Below are positions 10,040 through 19,153 of a stretch of DNA of 27,128 nucleotides, piece by piece. The translations under genes were made by a program, and so were the position numbers. The stretch's first letter is position 1; the number at the start of each line of letters is the position of its first letter. The notes below the pieces were generated by a model. The model did no database searches, was not told the DNA's origin, and saw only the letters and a list, made by a program, of their open reading frames with translations. Source of the DNA: Gryganskiella cystojenkinii (Eukaryota > Mortierellomycota > Mortierellomycetes > Mortierellales > Mortierellaceae); contig JAAAIG010000529.1 in the NCBI GenBank assembly GCA_015852425.1, positions 1 through 27,128 of the forward strand, given 5' to 3'.

Positions 10040-11154
10040 TGTCTTCGTTTACGGTTTGGCTGACAATATGGAAGTGATGGATGAAGGATGCAGAGAAGAA
10101 CGAAATTGAGGAAAGAAAGACGTTGTTGATGGTGGTGGTGGCGAGGAAAAGGAGATGGAGGAAGGAGGTCTTTTGCCCATTCTTTTTTTGATTAGAGAAA
10201 AGAAGGAGAGTGGGTATGAAGGAATTGGGATGGGATGGGGGGAAAGAACGTTTCTTACTGTATTTCAAATTGGAAATTGAAGGGATACACAAACCATGGA
10301 GAATTCACCACCTTTTTTCTTTCTCCGTTCATTCGAGGGTGCCTGAAAAAAGACTGCCGGCTGTAAGGAGACAGAGAGTAGGCTCTACAAATTGGCATAT
10401 CGCGAAACAAACTGATTAGCTAGACGGACGACCATACGTAAATGTGAACGCGTGCTTGGCTCGGATCCATTTTTCTGCAGAACTTTTCTAACAAGATAAT
10501 CAAGATGAAACGCGTCCTGTGCCAAGTGGGCACGCGCGTTATCTCCAGCAATCTTCATCCTCGCCCACATGTTGACATTTTGATCCGTTGTGTAGCACGC
10601 CGCTCGGTCCTTGGCTTCTTGGAGCCTTTTTTCATTTTTATCTTGTTGCAGCTACCTGTAGCTTTTGGACCCCAAATCCAAGTTTTCTTTGTTGCGCTCT
10701 CACTTCCAAAATAAGGCACGTTTCTCGTCATAAAGAATGAAGTCGAAAAAGAAACCCCCGGAATTGACTCGAAGCCACGATGGTCAAAACGCTCCTTGGC
10801 GGAAATAAATAAAGTGCCAGTTCGTTCAACGCCACCCGTTTATGCTGCGGATATCGTTAAAAAAAACAAGCTTTTTGCTCTTCAATCTCGTTGCTCCATG
10901 CTTAGGTTGCACAGGATATGACAATATGACGTCCCCCACCTCCTTTTCTTTGCCAAGCAACGACATGATTCTGTTTCTTGTTGACCGCAGCGTCGTCGTC
11001 TCGGACTCTCGTTGGGATATATTCTTGCAACACAAAAATACTAATATAAATACTGAACAGCTCAGTAGGTAACACCCACCATCGCCATCATTCACAACAA
11101 ATATCCTACCAACAAAAACACTCACCAAAGCAATTAAAAAAACTTTCATCTGAC
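10040..11154. other. Divergent intergenic region (about 1.1 kb)
   Basis: No gene is supported. The region separates the WD40 gene (minus, starts 10039) from a small plus-strand gene (starts 11155) and must carry both promoters. 10080-10330 is A/G-rich on plus (C/T-rich on minus), as expected of a fungal 5' leader for the WD40 gene. AATAAATAAA at 10804-10813 has no convincing gene before it. The open frame at 10505-10714 has no family likeness. Confidence 0.5.
11045..11051 (+). promoter_or_regulatory. TATA-box candidate
   Basis: TATAAAT lies 104 nt before the ATG of the 85-aa gene. The bases between are C/A-rich and free of ATG until 11155, typical of a fungal 5' leader, so a start site around 11075-11090 is plausible. 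Confidence 0.45.
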
Positions 11155-11412
11155 ATGTCACCCAACAACGGATCTTCCAAACGCTCGTCCAAGCAATACA
11201 CGGCCTCAGCCCCAAACTCGCCCTCAAGTTCACGGCGAAGCTCCTTCAGTGGACCCCATTCGCCCATCGCAATGACCATGCCTATGGCCATGTTACAGCC
11301 TCATGACCTCGAAGCCGCATTGAACCGGCTCGTCGATTGTACTACAGCCTCGTCCTCTTCCCTGTCAGTAGCGTTTACCGAAGTCGGCACCGGCGCCATA
11401 TCATTATTCTGA
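11155..11412 (+). CDS. Small Ser-rich protein (85 aa), unrecognised
   Basis: I do not recognise a family. The first 36 residues are rich in Ser, Lys, Arg and Pro and look disordered. A Met/Pro/Ala stretch follows, then a short helix-like segment (about 47-60: Gln-Pro-His-Asp-Leu-Glu-Ala-Ala-Leu-Asn-Arg-Leu) and a Ser/Thr-rich tail ending Ser-Leu-Phe. No signal peptide or membrane segment is evident. A coding role is supported by a TATA-like box, an ATG-free C/A-rich leader and an AATAAA 76 nt after the stop. The F-box pseudogene begins only about 110 nt past its stop. It could instead be non-coding, but the promoter-ORF-poly(A) arrangement argues for a gene. Confidence 0.6.
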   Translation: MSPNNGSSKRSSKQYTASAPNSPSSSRRSSFSGPHSPIAMTMPMAMLQPHDLEAALNRLVDCTTASSSSLSVAFTEVGTGAISLF

Positions 11413-11487
11413 TACAACAAGGAGGTCCAGCCTTCTCAGGTTCATTTTGAATTAGAAAAATATATAGACAAAGACGTAACATTCGCA

Positions 11488-11493
11488 AATAAA
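11488..11493 (+). terminator. Poly(A) signal candidate of the 85-aa gene
   Basis: AATAAA sits 76 nt past the TGA stop of the small gene and before the F-box pseudogene remnant begins. Confidence 0.5.
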
Positions 11494-11520
11494 GAACACA
11501 CTGAAACTCGCACAAGTTAA

Positions 11521-12475
11521 CATCACGGTTTAAAGGATCAGGACCCATTGTTCATTCCCGGGATCCTCCTCTGCATCAGCGACTTCATCGACAAACATGC
11601 CATTGCCATCTGCCTTCGCGTTTGCACTGCATGACATGCCGCTTTTCTCTCCCAAATCTGGAAAGAGATCCTTCTCTCCTTCCGTTTCAAAATACAAACC
11701 ATCTCTCCTTGCGTTGGCAGAGTACTCTCATCTCATCCGAAGACTTTCCGTCACACCTCCAAGATACCGCACCCAGGACGTGTCCGAAGATCATAATAAT
11801 CGATCATTGCAAGAACCTGAGGCACTTGACCCTCAATCCTTTTCGCAGTAGTGGCATGACACCAAACCCCGAATCCTCGATCTGTTGAAAAGGCACGGAT
11901 TAACACTAACGAACCTCCAGTTTCAGGACACGAACTTTTCGAACCAACTCTTGAATCTGGTCACATCTGAGATCCGAGGGGTTGTTTCCCGCTCCTCAAT
12001 CGCTTTCCATCACGATACCTTCCTGAGGGATGGTTCGATTGATACCACCGTCTGTGGTCACGCTTACGGATATTGGCCTTGACTAAGATCTCTCGTTTTC
12101 AATTCACGTCCAAAAGAAAACAAAACAACCCGTCGTCTCAAGGATCGACGACACCTTAGGAGAAAAAACAAAGATCCAGGACCTGACCCTGAACGTGCCT
12201 CAAGCCGTTACTGATGAGCTTCTATCCGGACGGTCCTCAGTTTGAACAAAAATTGATACTTACTCTACTTACTCAATTGGGTTGACCTAGTGAACTCGAG
12301 GACTTGACGATACCCACAATGTCCGCCCTGAGATTTCCCCCTATGATCTCGATCAAAAAATCTACAAGAAAATCCCTTTGTCTTGAATATTAGCTCAGGA
12401 TTGGTTCTGCTGTAGCACCTTTCGAGACTCGATGTCGCCTCGTTTGTATGATATTTATGGGCTCAAGAAGGGGCT
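11521..12475 (+). pseudogene. Decayed F-box/LRR gene
   Basis: From 11521 the frame reads a recognisable F-box: Ile-Pro-Gly-Ile-Leu-Leu, Phe-Ile-Asp-Lys-His, Cys-Leu-Arg-Val-Cys. It then meets TGA at 11632-11634, exactly where the intact relatives have the conserved Trp (TGG). The reading continues as Ala-Phe-Leu-Ser-Gln-Ile-Trp-Lys-Glu-Ile. Near 11700 the likeness moves to another frame (His-Leu-Ile-Arg-Arg-Leu-Ser-Val). Near 11800 it moves to a third (Lys-Asn-Leu-Arg-His-Leu-Thr-Leu), and from about 11865 back again (Leu-Thr-Leu-Thr-Asn-Leu-Gln-Phe). LRR-like scraps occur near 12175 (Ile-Gln-Asp-Leu-Thr-Leu) and 12295 (Leu-Glu-Asp-Leu-Thr-Ile). It has at least one nonsense change and several frameshifts and is shorter than its relatives. 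The right-hand limit is approximate. Confidence 0.78.
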
Positions 12476-12776
12476 CAAAATCTTGTAGGCGAAGGGTTCC
12501 GAAACATCGTTTTTACAAAACAAGAATGTAGATGTGTAGAGGACAAAAAACGTAAACTTTTCATTGACTATGATACATGTTTTGGTAAATATTGGTAACC
12601 ATAACCCCTCAGCACTTGGGGGGAGAAGAGGAAGAGGAAGGAGAGGGAGAAAGAAAAGAAAAATACGTCGTTTCGATTGTACAAATTTGTCCGCGTCAGA
12701 TCTCACAAGCATAACCACAGAGAGACCGTCAATGCGTGCGCTTGCGCTGGTGCCGAGGCCCGTAACTGGCGTAATT
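12476..12776. other. Intergenic stretch without a supported gene
   Basis: Nothing with family likeness was seen on either strand. It lies past the end of the F-box pseudogene and beyond the 3' end of the Nab2-like gene. G/A-rich bases (about 12620-12665) precede the T-rich tract. Confidence 0.4.
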
Positions 12777-12933
12777 TCTTTCTTTTTTTTCTTGTTTTTC
12801 TTTTTTTTTTTTTTTTTCTTTCTTTTTGTTTTGTTTTTCTTTTCTTTTTCTTTTTTGACCTTTTTTAGGGCCCTGCGGGACGGACCCTTTTTTTGCGGAT
12901 TGGTTTTTTTTTTTTTTTTTCTTTCTTTTTGTT
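12777..12933 (+). repeat. T-rich low-complexity tract
   Basis: Two long T runs, broken by single C or G, flank a GC-rich core at about 12868-12890 (GGGCCCTGCGGGACGGACCC). On the minus strand this is an A-rich block about 170-330 nt past the stop of the Nab2-like gene. It may lie in that gene's 3' UTR or just beyond. Confidence 0.75.
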
Positions 12934-13103
12934 TGAGATCATTGCCGCTGGAGACTCGAGAAGCCACCGGAGATCGAGAGTAATAGTGGGTAATAGCGTG
13001 TAACGGTGAGCTGATGGTATTATTACAGACTTGATGCGGTTCCACTGCAAATTTTTGATATCGTTTCAGCTGTGGTCTCTCGTTTACTGTCGGCAGATGC
13101 AAC

Positions 13104-15484
13104 TTACAGCTCCATCTCCATCTCTGCATCGATTTGTAATTGCGCCGCCTCTGTAGCTTGATTCGATGCACCATTCAGGTTGTTCGTGCCATGACTGACT
13201 CCGCCGGAGGCCCAGTGTGAGCTTGCAGGCACATGGAGCTTCTCGACCTCGTTTTCGTCCACCACGCCACCAGCGAACCGTTCGCTTCTGCTGCCGGAGG
13301 TGTTGTTGCCGTTGAGAACCAGAGTCTTGTTGTGGCCGCCCGCGGCCCCGCCTGGAACGTGACGGAAATGACATCCAACCCGAGTGCATGGGTTGAATTT
13401 GCACTGAAAAATTGAAGTAGTCAACAAAAAAAAACCCACCCAACTGTTAGAAAGTGTCCCCTTGAAGTCATCTACATCATTTACTTGTCGGCCATACAAG
13501 GGCTGTGCTTACCAAAGGAATGGCGGATCCATCAATGGCACCACCATCGCGAGGGTGGGTAAAGTGACATCCGGGTCGAGTGCACATATCACCAAATCTG
13601 CAGGGTGTAGGCAGTCTGTCCTCCATTTTCTCTGCTCCTGATTCATCCATAGTTGCCTCTGGCGCCAATGATTCACTATTGGTCACATAGATGTTCTAGG
13701 TTAACAACCAATTCTTCAGCACAAAGACAATTTCAATAGGACAAATTATAATCTACAGCAACTTACCCATAAGGAGGATGGTAGAAGGGACAGTCAGGTT
13801 TGGTGCATTTGGGGAAGAATCGACACTTCTGCTTCATGGCATCCCGTTCAGAGTGGCGGAACTTGCAGTCGGGTCTCGTACATCTGGCGCCAAATTTGCA
13901 CTCTTGTTGTTGCGCTTGTCCAAATGGAGTCTGCACACCATTACCGCCAAACATCCCTGCAGCAGGGTTGAACTGTTGGAAGCTATTACCGTTGCGCATG
14001 GATTGCAGCAGGGCCTGTCTTGCAGCCGCCGCCGCTTGCTCCGCCGTGGGCTCTGCCAACGGGTGCACATACATGCAGCTGTTTGCGGGGTTGGGGCAAT
14101 TGGGGAAATCTGGGCAAAGCTCCTTGGGATGCCAAAACTGACACATGTCGCCTTGAGCACAGTTGGGCCAGAATCGACAACGCGAGAGTTTTGATGCATT
14201 TGCATTAGCAAGATCTCGCTCAGCAGCCGCACTCCAGCCTGCGGGTTGACGGGGGATATCGTTGTCCTCTTCTGAACTCACAACTGGGCCACCAAGTCGA
14301 CTCTCCAGATCCCGGAGTCTGTTGGCTCTATCCTGAACATTATTGGCGTTATTGGTGTTGTTGCGATTGTTATTATTGTGGTTGTTTCTGCCGCCTCGTT
14401 TGCCATGGTAGTCGTCCCGGTCCCAGGAACGTTCGCGATCAGAATGCTGACCATTGTTCTCTTGCTTCCAGCCCAAGCGATCTTCGATCCTACCAAGACG
14501 GCCCCTCAGACGGTCTCCCTTGCCGCCGGCGTTTCCACTGTTACCGAGTCGAGCGTCTATCCGTGATTCCTCGCGGGATCGCTCCTCGCTTGTCCTGCGG
14601 AATCGAATGGATTCCTCTTTGCCCCTCCGTTCCCTGTTACGGTCGGGGCTTGTACTGGCCTCACGGGGCGCTCGGCGCTCGCTCTCGTAGACACGAGTAG
14701 GGGCCTGACGTGCAGGTGCAGGCTCCGATCGTGTTGCTCCGCTGATAGCGGTCATCAACATTCTTCTCGATCCGCGAGCTGTATCAGTTGGGGCAGGTCG
14801 GCTCTGTGATTCCTCCATAGGTTCGGGTTGGCTTTCTTGGATGTAGGAAACGACTGTGCGTGAACCATATTAAAGGATCCATGAATCCGGTTAGTGTTTT
14901 GCGCTTCGTATAAGCGACTCACTCCAGTGTCCCTATGACATTCGGAGCAATAGCACCTTGCTCCATGTCCATTCGCTGATATGTACCTTCCACTGGAGCT
15001 GACATTTGTTCGGGCATGTCGACATATTGAAAGAGCCACTGGACAAACTCAGGAACGACTGTTGGGATAGGCACAAAAGATAATTTAAAGTGGTGGTTAG
15101 TACGAGTCACGAATAACGGCAACGCCACCGGCATGATTCTGTGGGTTAATTCCAATCAAGCTCTTACCATTGTCAGGAATGACTGTTGCGGTTTCAAGGA
15201 AAAGAGCGCAATGTACACACAAAAAAAAAGTCAAAGAAAGGTTAGTACTCTGTAGCGCTCCACGATGGTCCATCGTCGTTGTAGAGAAAAAAAGAATGGA
15301 CAGGGCCCTTACTCTCTTCCAATCCTTGGGCGATCTCCTCTCGTGTCTTTTCGTTCGCGACCATGACGACAATAAAGTTGGCGAGGACGGTCTCTTCCTC
15401 GCCACAGCCAATGTCGGCAAGTTTCTTCAGGACGAGATTCGTCAGCTCGGCTTCCTGTGGTGATCCTAATTGGACTCTTGTCAT
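13104..15484 (-). CDS. Nab2/ZC3H14-like poly(A)-RNA-binding CCCH zinc-finger protein (602 aa)
   Basis: Proteins of this family bind poly(A) tails in the nucleus, limit tail length and help export mRNA. I assembled it as the complement of 13104-13403, 13513-13675, 13767-14853, 14987-15058, 15168-15182 and 15313-15484 (1809 nt, phases agree). Residues 1-75 resemble the PWI-like N-terminal domain, ending in Phe-Val-Gln-Trp-Leu-Phe. A long Arg/Asp/Glu/Asn-rich linker includes a Lys-Arg-Gly-Gly-Arg patch (about 238-242). Six CCCH fingers follow at 312-328, 333-350, 405-420, 430-445, 474-489 and 504-518. The first five have five residues between Cys1 and Cys2; the sixth has only four. Yeast Nab2 has seven fingers and human ZC3H14 five, so six is intermediate. 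The start is the first ATG, leading directly into the conserved domain. Exon 3's donor is uncertain: GTACAT at 14986 keeps phase with the acceptor at 14854, while GTGAGT at 14922 would need the acceptor near 14830. Confidence 0.88.
15168..15182 (-). other. 15-nt microexon of the Nab2-like gene
   Basis: The microexon lies between a CAACAG acceptor (15183-15188) and a GTAAGA donor (15162-15167). The intron before it holds a perfect TACTAAC with no AG between it and the acceptor; the intron after it holds another TACTAAC. It supplies the residues Ile-Ile-Pro-Asp-Asn plus part of a Val just before Val-Pro-Glu-Phe-Val-Gln-Trp-Leu, where the human relative has Gly-Asn-Asn-Thr before its Trp-Leu. 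Inclusion and skipping both keep the frame. Confidence 0.7.
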
Positions 15485-15643
15485 GGTTGTTGAGATTAGG
15501 GGGGATGTGAAGGGTAAGGTGGGGTGATGAAAGAAAAGAAATGGTGTACAAAAAGGAGACTCAGATAAAGAGTGCGGCGGTGCGGCAGTGCGAAGTCAAA
15601 AAAGGTGGCAAAGTGTCGCAGCGTCGTCCTCTGAAAAAAACGG

Positions 15644-15651
15644 TGACGTCA
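15644..15651. promoter_or_regulatory. TGACGTCA palindrome (CRE/ATF-type site)
   Basis: A perfect eight-base CRE palindrome lies 160 bp before the Nab2-like start and 13 bp from an E-box. Such sites bind bZIP factors of the ATF/CREB class; use here is inferred from position in a divergent promoter. Confidence 0.5.
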
Positions 15652-15663
15652 TATCTGAGTTAA

Positions 15664-15670
15664 TCACGTG
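15664..15670. promoter_or_regulatory. TCACGTG E-box
   Basis: The TCACGTG core (palindrome CACGTG at 15665-15670) is typical of basic helix-loop-helix factors such as Cbf1. It lies beside the CRE in the intergenic region shared by the Nab2-like gene (minus) and the PPxY membrane-protein gene (plus). Confidence 0.45.
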
Positions 15671-16069
15671 CGACGACTCGCCGACATTCCCAAGAAAGGG
15701 CTGGTTGCTCCTCTGCAAGATTGCAGTCTTCCCCGCAACAATTATCAGAGTCGTTGTCTATCTTTGAAAATGTCCTGTGGACAGTGTTTTCCCAACTGTT
15801 CTCGACCCGGACCGACCAGTTTTCTCTCCTTTCTTTTGTTTGCTTTGCCCTCTTTGGATTTCTTTCAGGTATTTTTTTTATTACTGATTTCGATGGTTTA
15901 GTCGAGAGGTCCTTTCTGTTCCGCCTTTGTTTGTGTTGGCATTGGCCCATTTTGTGTGGGGAAGTCAACAAAAGATCGTGCAAGGAAGTATGATGCAGGT
16001 GCGTCAGTGCACTCTAGTGCAAGCGCATTGAGCAACAGCACGCCCCCACAGTTTGCCGCAAGTCCATGC

Positions 16070-16500
16070 AAACCTTTTTTTTCCTCGCTGTTGTTGTGTC
16101 CACCTATCTTCTCCCCTTTCTCCACCGTTTGCCCTCACCCCTGTTCTTCTCCCTTCACTTTCTGCTCACTTCTTTTCTCACTTTATATATTTCTCTCTCT
16201 TGGATCCCATTTGCCTTATCTCTATTCACGACGTTAGTTTCCACCCCCTGCCTTCCATCTACCTCTTTGGCGTCCCTTTACCGCTTTCCACCCACATTTT
16301 CCTACCTGTCGATTGTCAATCAACTTCGTCACTCTTCTCTCTCCTTTACTCTTTTCTGGTCCCTGCATGCAGCAACGGTGATCTTTTTTTTTATTTTTTA
16401 TTTTTTTAGTTCTCCCAAATTTCTGTTTTCTTGTTGTCACCAACTTCGATTACTTTCAGTGTTACTATTCTCTAACATACACACAGAACACCAGTGAAAA
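16070..16500 (+). promoter_or_regulatory. CT-rich promoter/leader before the PPxY gene
   Basis: About 430 nt are dominated by C and T on the plus strand, with a TATATA-like element at 16184-16190. The tract ends in an A-rich leader directly before ATG 16523. Long pyrimidine tracts before the start site are typical of strongly expressed fungal genes. Open frames here (for example 15956-16237) are by-products of the skewed composition. 15485-16069 otherwise holds the CRE and E-box and no gene. Confidence 0.55.
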
Positions 16501-16522
16501 CAACAAGAAGGAGAGAGAAACC

Positions 16523-18727
16523 ATGCCACTTCTGTTGAAAGCAGTGCCACTTCATCAAGGATGGCACGGTGTTCACTACTGGAAGACACCAAAGATGCAA
16601 GACTTGCCCGTTGAGCTCGAGGTATAGAAGAAATAGATGTCTCCTTCTTTTGTGGTCCTCAAACAGGAGTAACGGAAGTGGTTATTTAGCACTCTGACCA
16701 CTAAACGTAATGTTGTTTACGCATTCCTCCAAACCTCATTCACATTGCACTCAATGGCTGAATTCGACCTTTCTCAAAGGACGCGTTGGTGCCTGTGCTT
16801 TTTCCGAGGTGTTTCGCGTTTCACCCTATCAGGAAGAACCCTCATCTCAAACTCTTTTCATTCCATCCCTTTTTCGCCTTTAAACTAGTATATCCCTTAC
16901 CTCGAGTTTGAAGAACGATTCGTACAGCTTAATGAGATTGCCCGAAGGAGATACCCAACATATTGGCCAAACATCGCTTTCAGTCTCGTTTTTATCGCTA
17001 TCACCGCTGCTGCTACGATCGGGATTATTCATGCGGGGACCAATCTTGCTATTATGGGCCAAGGAGCCTGTTTTGTCCTCCCAGTCATCGTCATTGTCTG
17101 GTACAAGATCCGAAAGGAGACCAAGGCAATTGCCCGCAGGAAGGTAAAGGACAACGCTGGTGGGCACATGAGTGCAATACAACAGCAGCACGAGACATAA
17201 AACGGCGAACCGAGGGTGTTTTTTTCTTTTGTTGTTTTCTTACTGTGTTTTCTTAAAGTTTGCTCTTGTGCGATGCAATCCCACAGGGCCATGAGCCACG
17301 ACTAACTTTTATTTATTTTATTGTTTGTCTTCCTTAAATAATGACCTGTGGTACATTGCAAACAGTTCAAGCACCAGTCCCAAAAGCTGCTACGAGCGTG
17401 GACAAACCTGGACACGGCCTCCCACGCCATCCAATGGAAACTACGCCACAGAACGGAAACCGTTGCCCGTTTGTCGCTACGACCCCGTTCCAGTCATCCG
17501 CTTTCGACGTTTCATCCCGAACTTGATCAACAGCCGCATAGGGTGGAAGGAGCGGAATGGCACCACTCAACAACGGATGTGGTACCAACCCGGGGACAGC
17601 AGCCATCACACCACCCCGAACCACAACCAGGAGAACAACGACTGAGCGACGGGAGACCTGCGGATAGCATAATTTCCAGGGAGCAACAGCAACAAGAACA
17701 TGCACCTCTGAGTCTGAGCGAAACTGAAGTTTTGAGTTTACCTACGATAAGCATCGTCGACAGAGCACCGACAACATTAGAGGATGCTCTCAGTCCTCCC
17801 TCGCCCTCACGACCTTCTTCTGTGGTCGAAGTTTACAGAACGCTTCGGATCAACACCCATCGTCTTTCCAGAGCAGAGCCTCGTCTCAGTCGCCCAACCC
17901 TTCAAGATCCACGGCCTTCCCTGACGACTCAAAATTCTACCATGACGGCAGACACTGTCATCTCGACAATATTAACAAATCTGGCTATGCCCGAAGAGCG
18001 ATACCACCGAAGTCGAGACGATGCTACGTCTGCTGTAGAACCTTTCAATCTCCGCCACTTTTTAAGGTCCATGATGACGAACCTGCATTGCTGTGGCTAT
18101 TTTTTGCGAGAACGCAAGGTCTGGTTGATTGAGATCTCACTCAGAGAAGCGCAATTGGATGACTATGCGTTGACGGTCCCCAGTCCAGTCTATTGCGGTT
18201 ACCGGTTACCTGGATACGATGATATAATGTCAGGACAGCTTGCGGCAACAACATCTCCTGCCGGTGCAAGTTCCACTCGAGAGAACCTGAACCGTTACAC
18301 GGGTTCTCCTCCAGACTACGAGTCGGACTCGGACGAGGACAGGGACCATAGAGCTGACGAAAATGATGACCATGAGGACACGACTACGGACCGTCAAGGT
18401 CTTGTGAACGGCGCGTTAACAAACGGTTCCGGAATCATTCATCAACTTGATCGATCAGAAATTACCAGAACACCACTCTCAGAGTCCATGGATGGACCCA
18501 CATCACAACCACCAGAGATGGTGATGCTCAAACGCCTAGGAGATGAACTCTCATCGATTGTTATTTCGTCTTCCTTGACGACTTCTTCTTCCTCTCCACG
18601 ACAGCATTCTGCCGTAGCTTCTTCGTCATCACCAATGGACTCACCGTTAACCGTGACACTCGGCAGATCGTTTACAAATGATGATGACAGCACTGCCTCA
18701 ACAACCTCTTTGCCCCTTTTCGAGTAA
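16523..18727 (+). CDS. Two-pass membrane protein with PPxY motif (571 aa)
   Basis: I do not recognise a named family. Exons are 16523-16621, 16889-17143 and 17366-18727, all joined in phase 0. Residues 1-58 are soluble and contain Arg-Arg-Arg just before the membrane. Two hydrophobic segments follow, about 60-82 and 88-104, joined by a very short turn (hairpin), then a basic stretch. The acceptor at 17365 joins this to Phe-Lys-His-Gln, whose next residues (Leu-Leu-Arg-Ala-Trp) continue an amphipathic, basic helix. The C-terminal 400 residues are mostly disordered but hold a compact patch (about 355-402: Lys-Val-Trp-Leu-Ile-Glu-Ile-Ser-Leu), then Pro-Pro-Asp-Tyr at 433-436 in an acidic context. 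PPxY motifs recruit WW domains of Nedd4/Rsp5 ligases, so a role as ubiquitin-ligase adaptor or substrate is possible (inference). Exons 1-2 and exon 3 could be separate genes, but shared phase and continuity argue against it. Retention of intron 2 would give a 136-aa protein. Confidence 0.68.
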
Positions 18728-19153
18728 TGATGGCAGAAATGGAGGTGCTTCATCCGGACATTCGAATGGAAAGAGATGTTCTACCTCTACATAGTGGCAA
18801 CCGTGACCAAGCCTCGTAATTGTAAATATGTAAACATATATTATAATAATAGTTTCTTTTTAAAAAATGCAAGATACTTTCGATCAAAAGAAAGATCTTG
18901 TAACAAGTAGGCGGGATACAGTAGCTAGAGAGATATAGGGAGCATAATGAAACGGAGGGTGGTCTTCTTATTTAAAGATGCTGCTAGTTTTGATTTCGTG
19001 CTTTTGCTATCTGGGATCTCGATCTCTAGAACGGACTTGGCGCGTTTCCTACACACTAAATCTGCTCTCTTCTCGTTGTCCTTTACTCCATCGTTTATTT
19101 TTTCATATTTGATTGAGGCTGACACTTTTCAGGATGCACTTATCAGAGAGAGA
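18728..19153. other. Convergent intergenic region
   Basis: This lies between the ends of two convergent genes. It is A/T rich near 18820-18870, without a clear AATAAA for the plus-strand gene. Open frames on plus here run on into the antisense of the F-box gene and are not supported. Confidence 0.45.
19094..19099 (-). terminator. Poly(A) signal candidate of the 673-aa F-box gene
   Basis: The minus strand reads AATAAA about 55 nt past the TGA stop at 19154-19156, a usual spacing for a fungal 3' UTR. Confidence 0.45.

Noticed and set aside
10505..10714. Possible 69-aa gene before an AATAAATAAA
   Set aside because: No homology, no leader signals, and a composition like the surrounding promoter region.
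12455..13174. Minus-strand 239-codon open frame with a long Lys run
   Set aside because: The Lys run is only the reverse of the T-rich tract; there is no family likeness, and the frame overlaps the last exon of the Nab2-like gene.
14917..14922. GTGAGT donor at the end of an extended exon 3 in the Nab2-like gene
   Set aside because: A stronger consensus donor, but its phase does not fit the GCACAG acceptor at 14854; it fits only a weak acceptor near 14830. Kept as a possible alternative, not as the main model.
16053..16497. Overlapping open frames rich in Ser, Phe, Leu and Pro
   Set aside because: All three plus frames are open because of the CT-rich tract; this is a leader/promoter signature.
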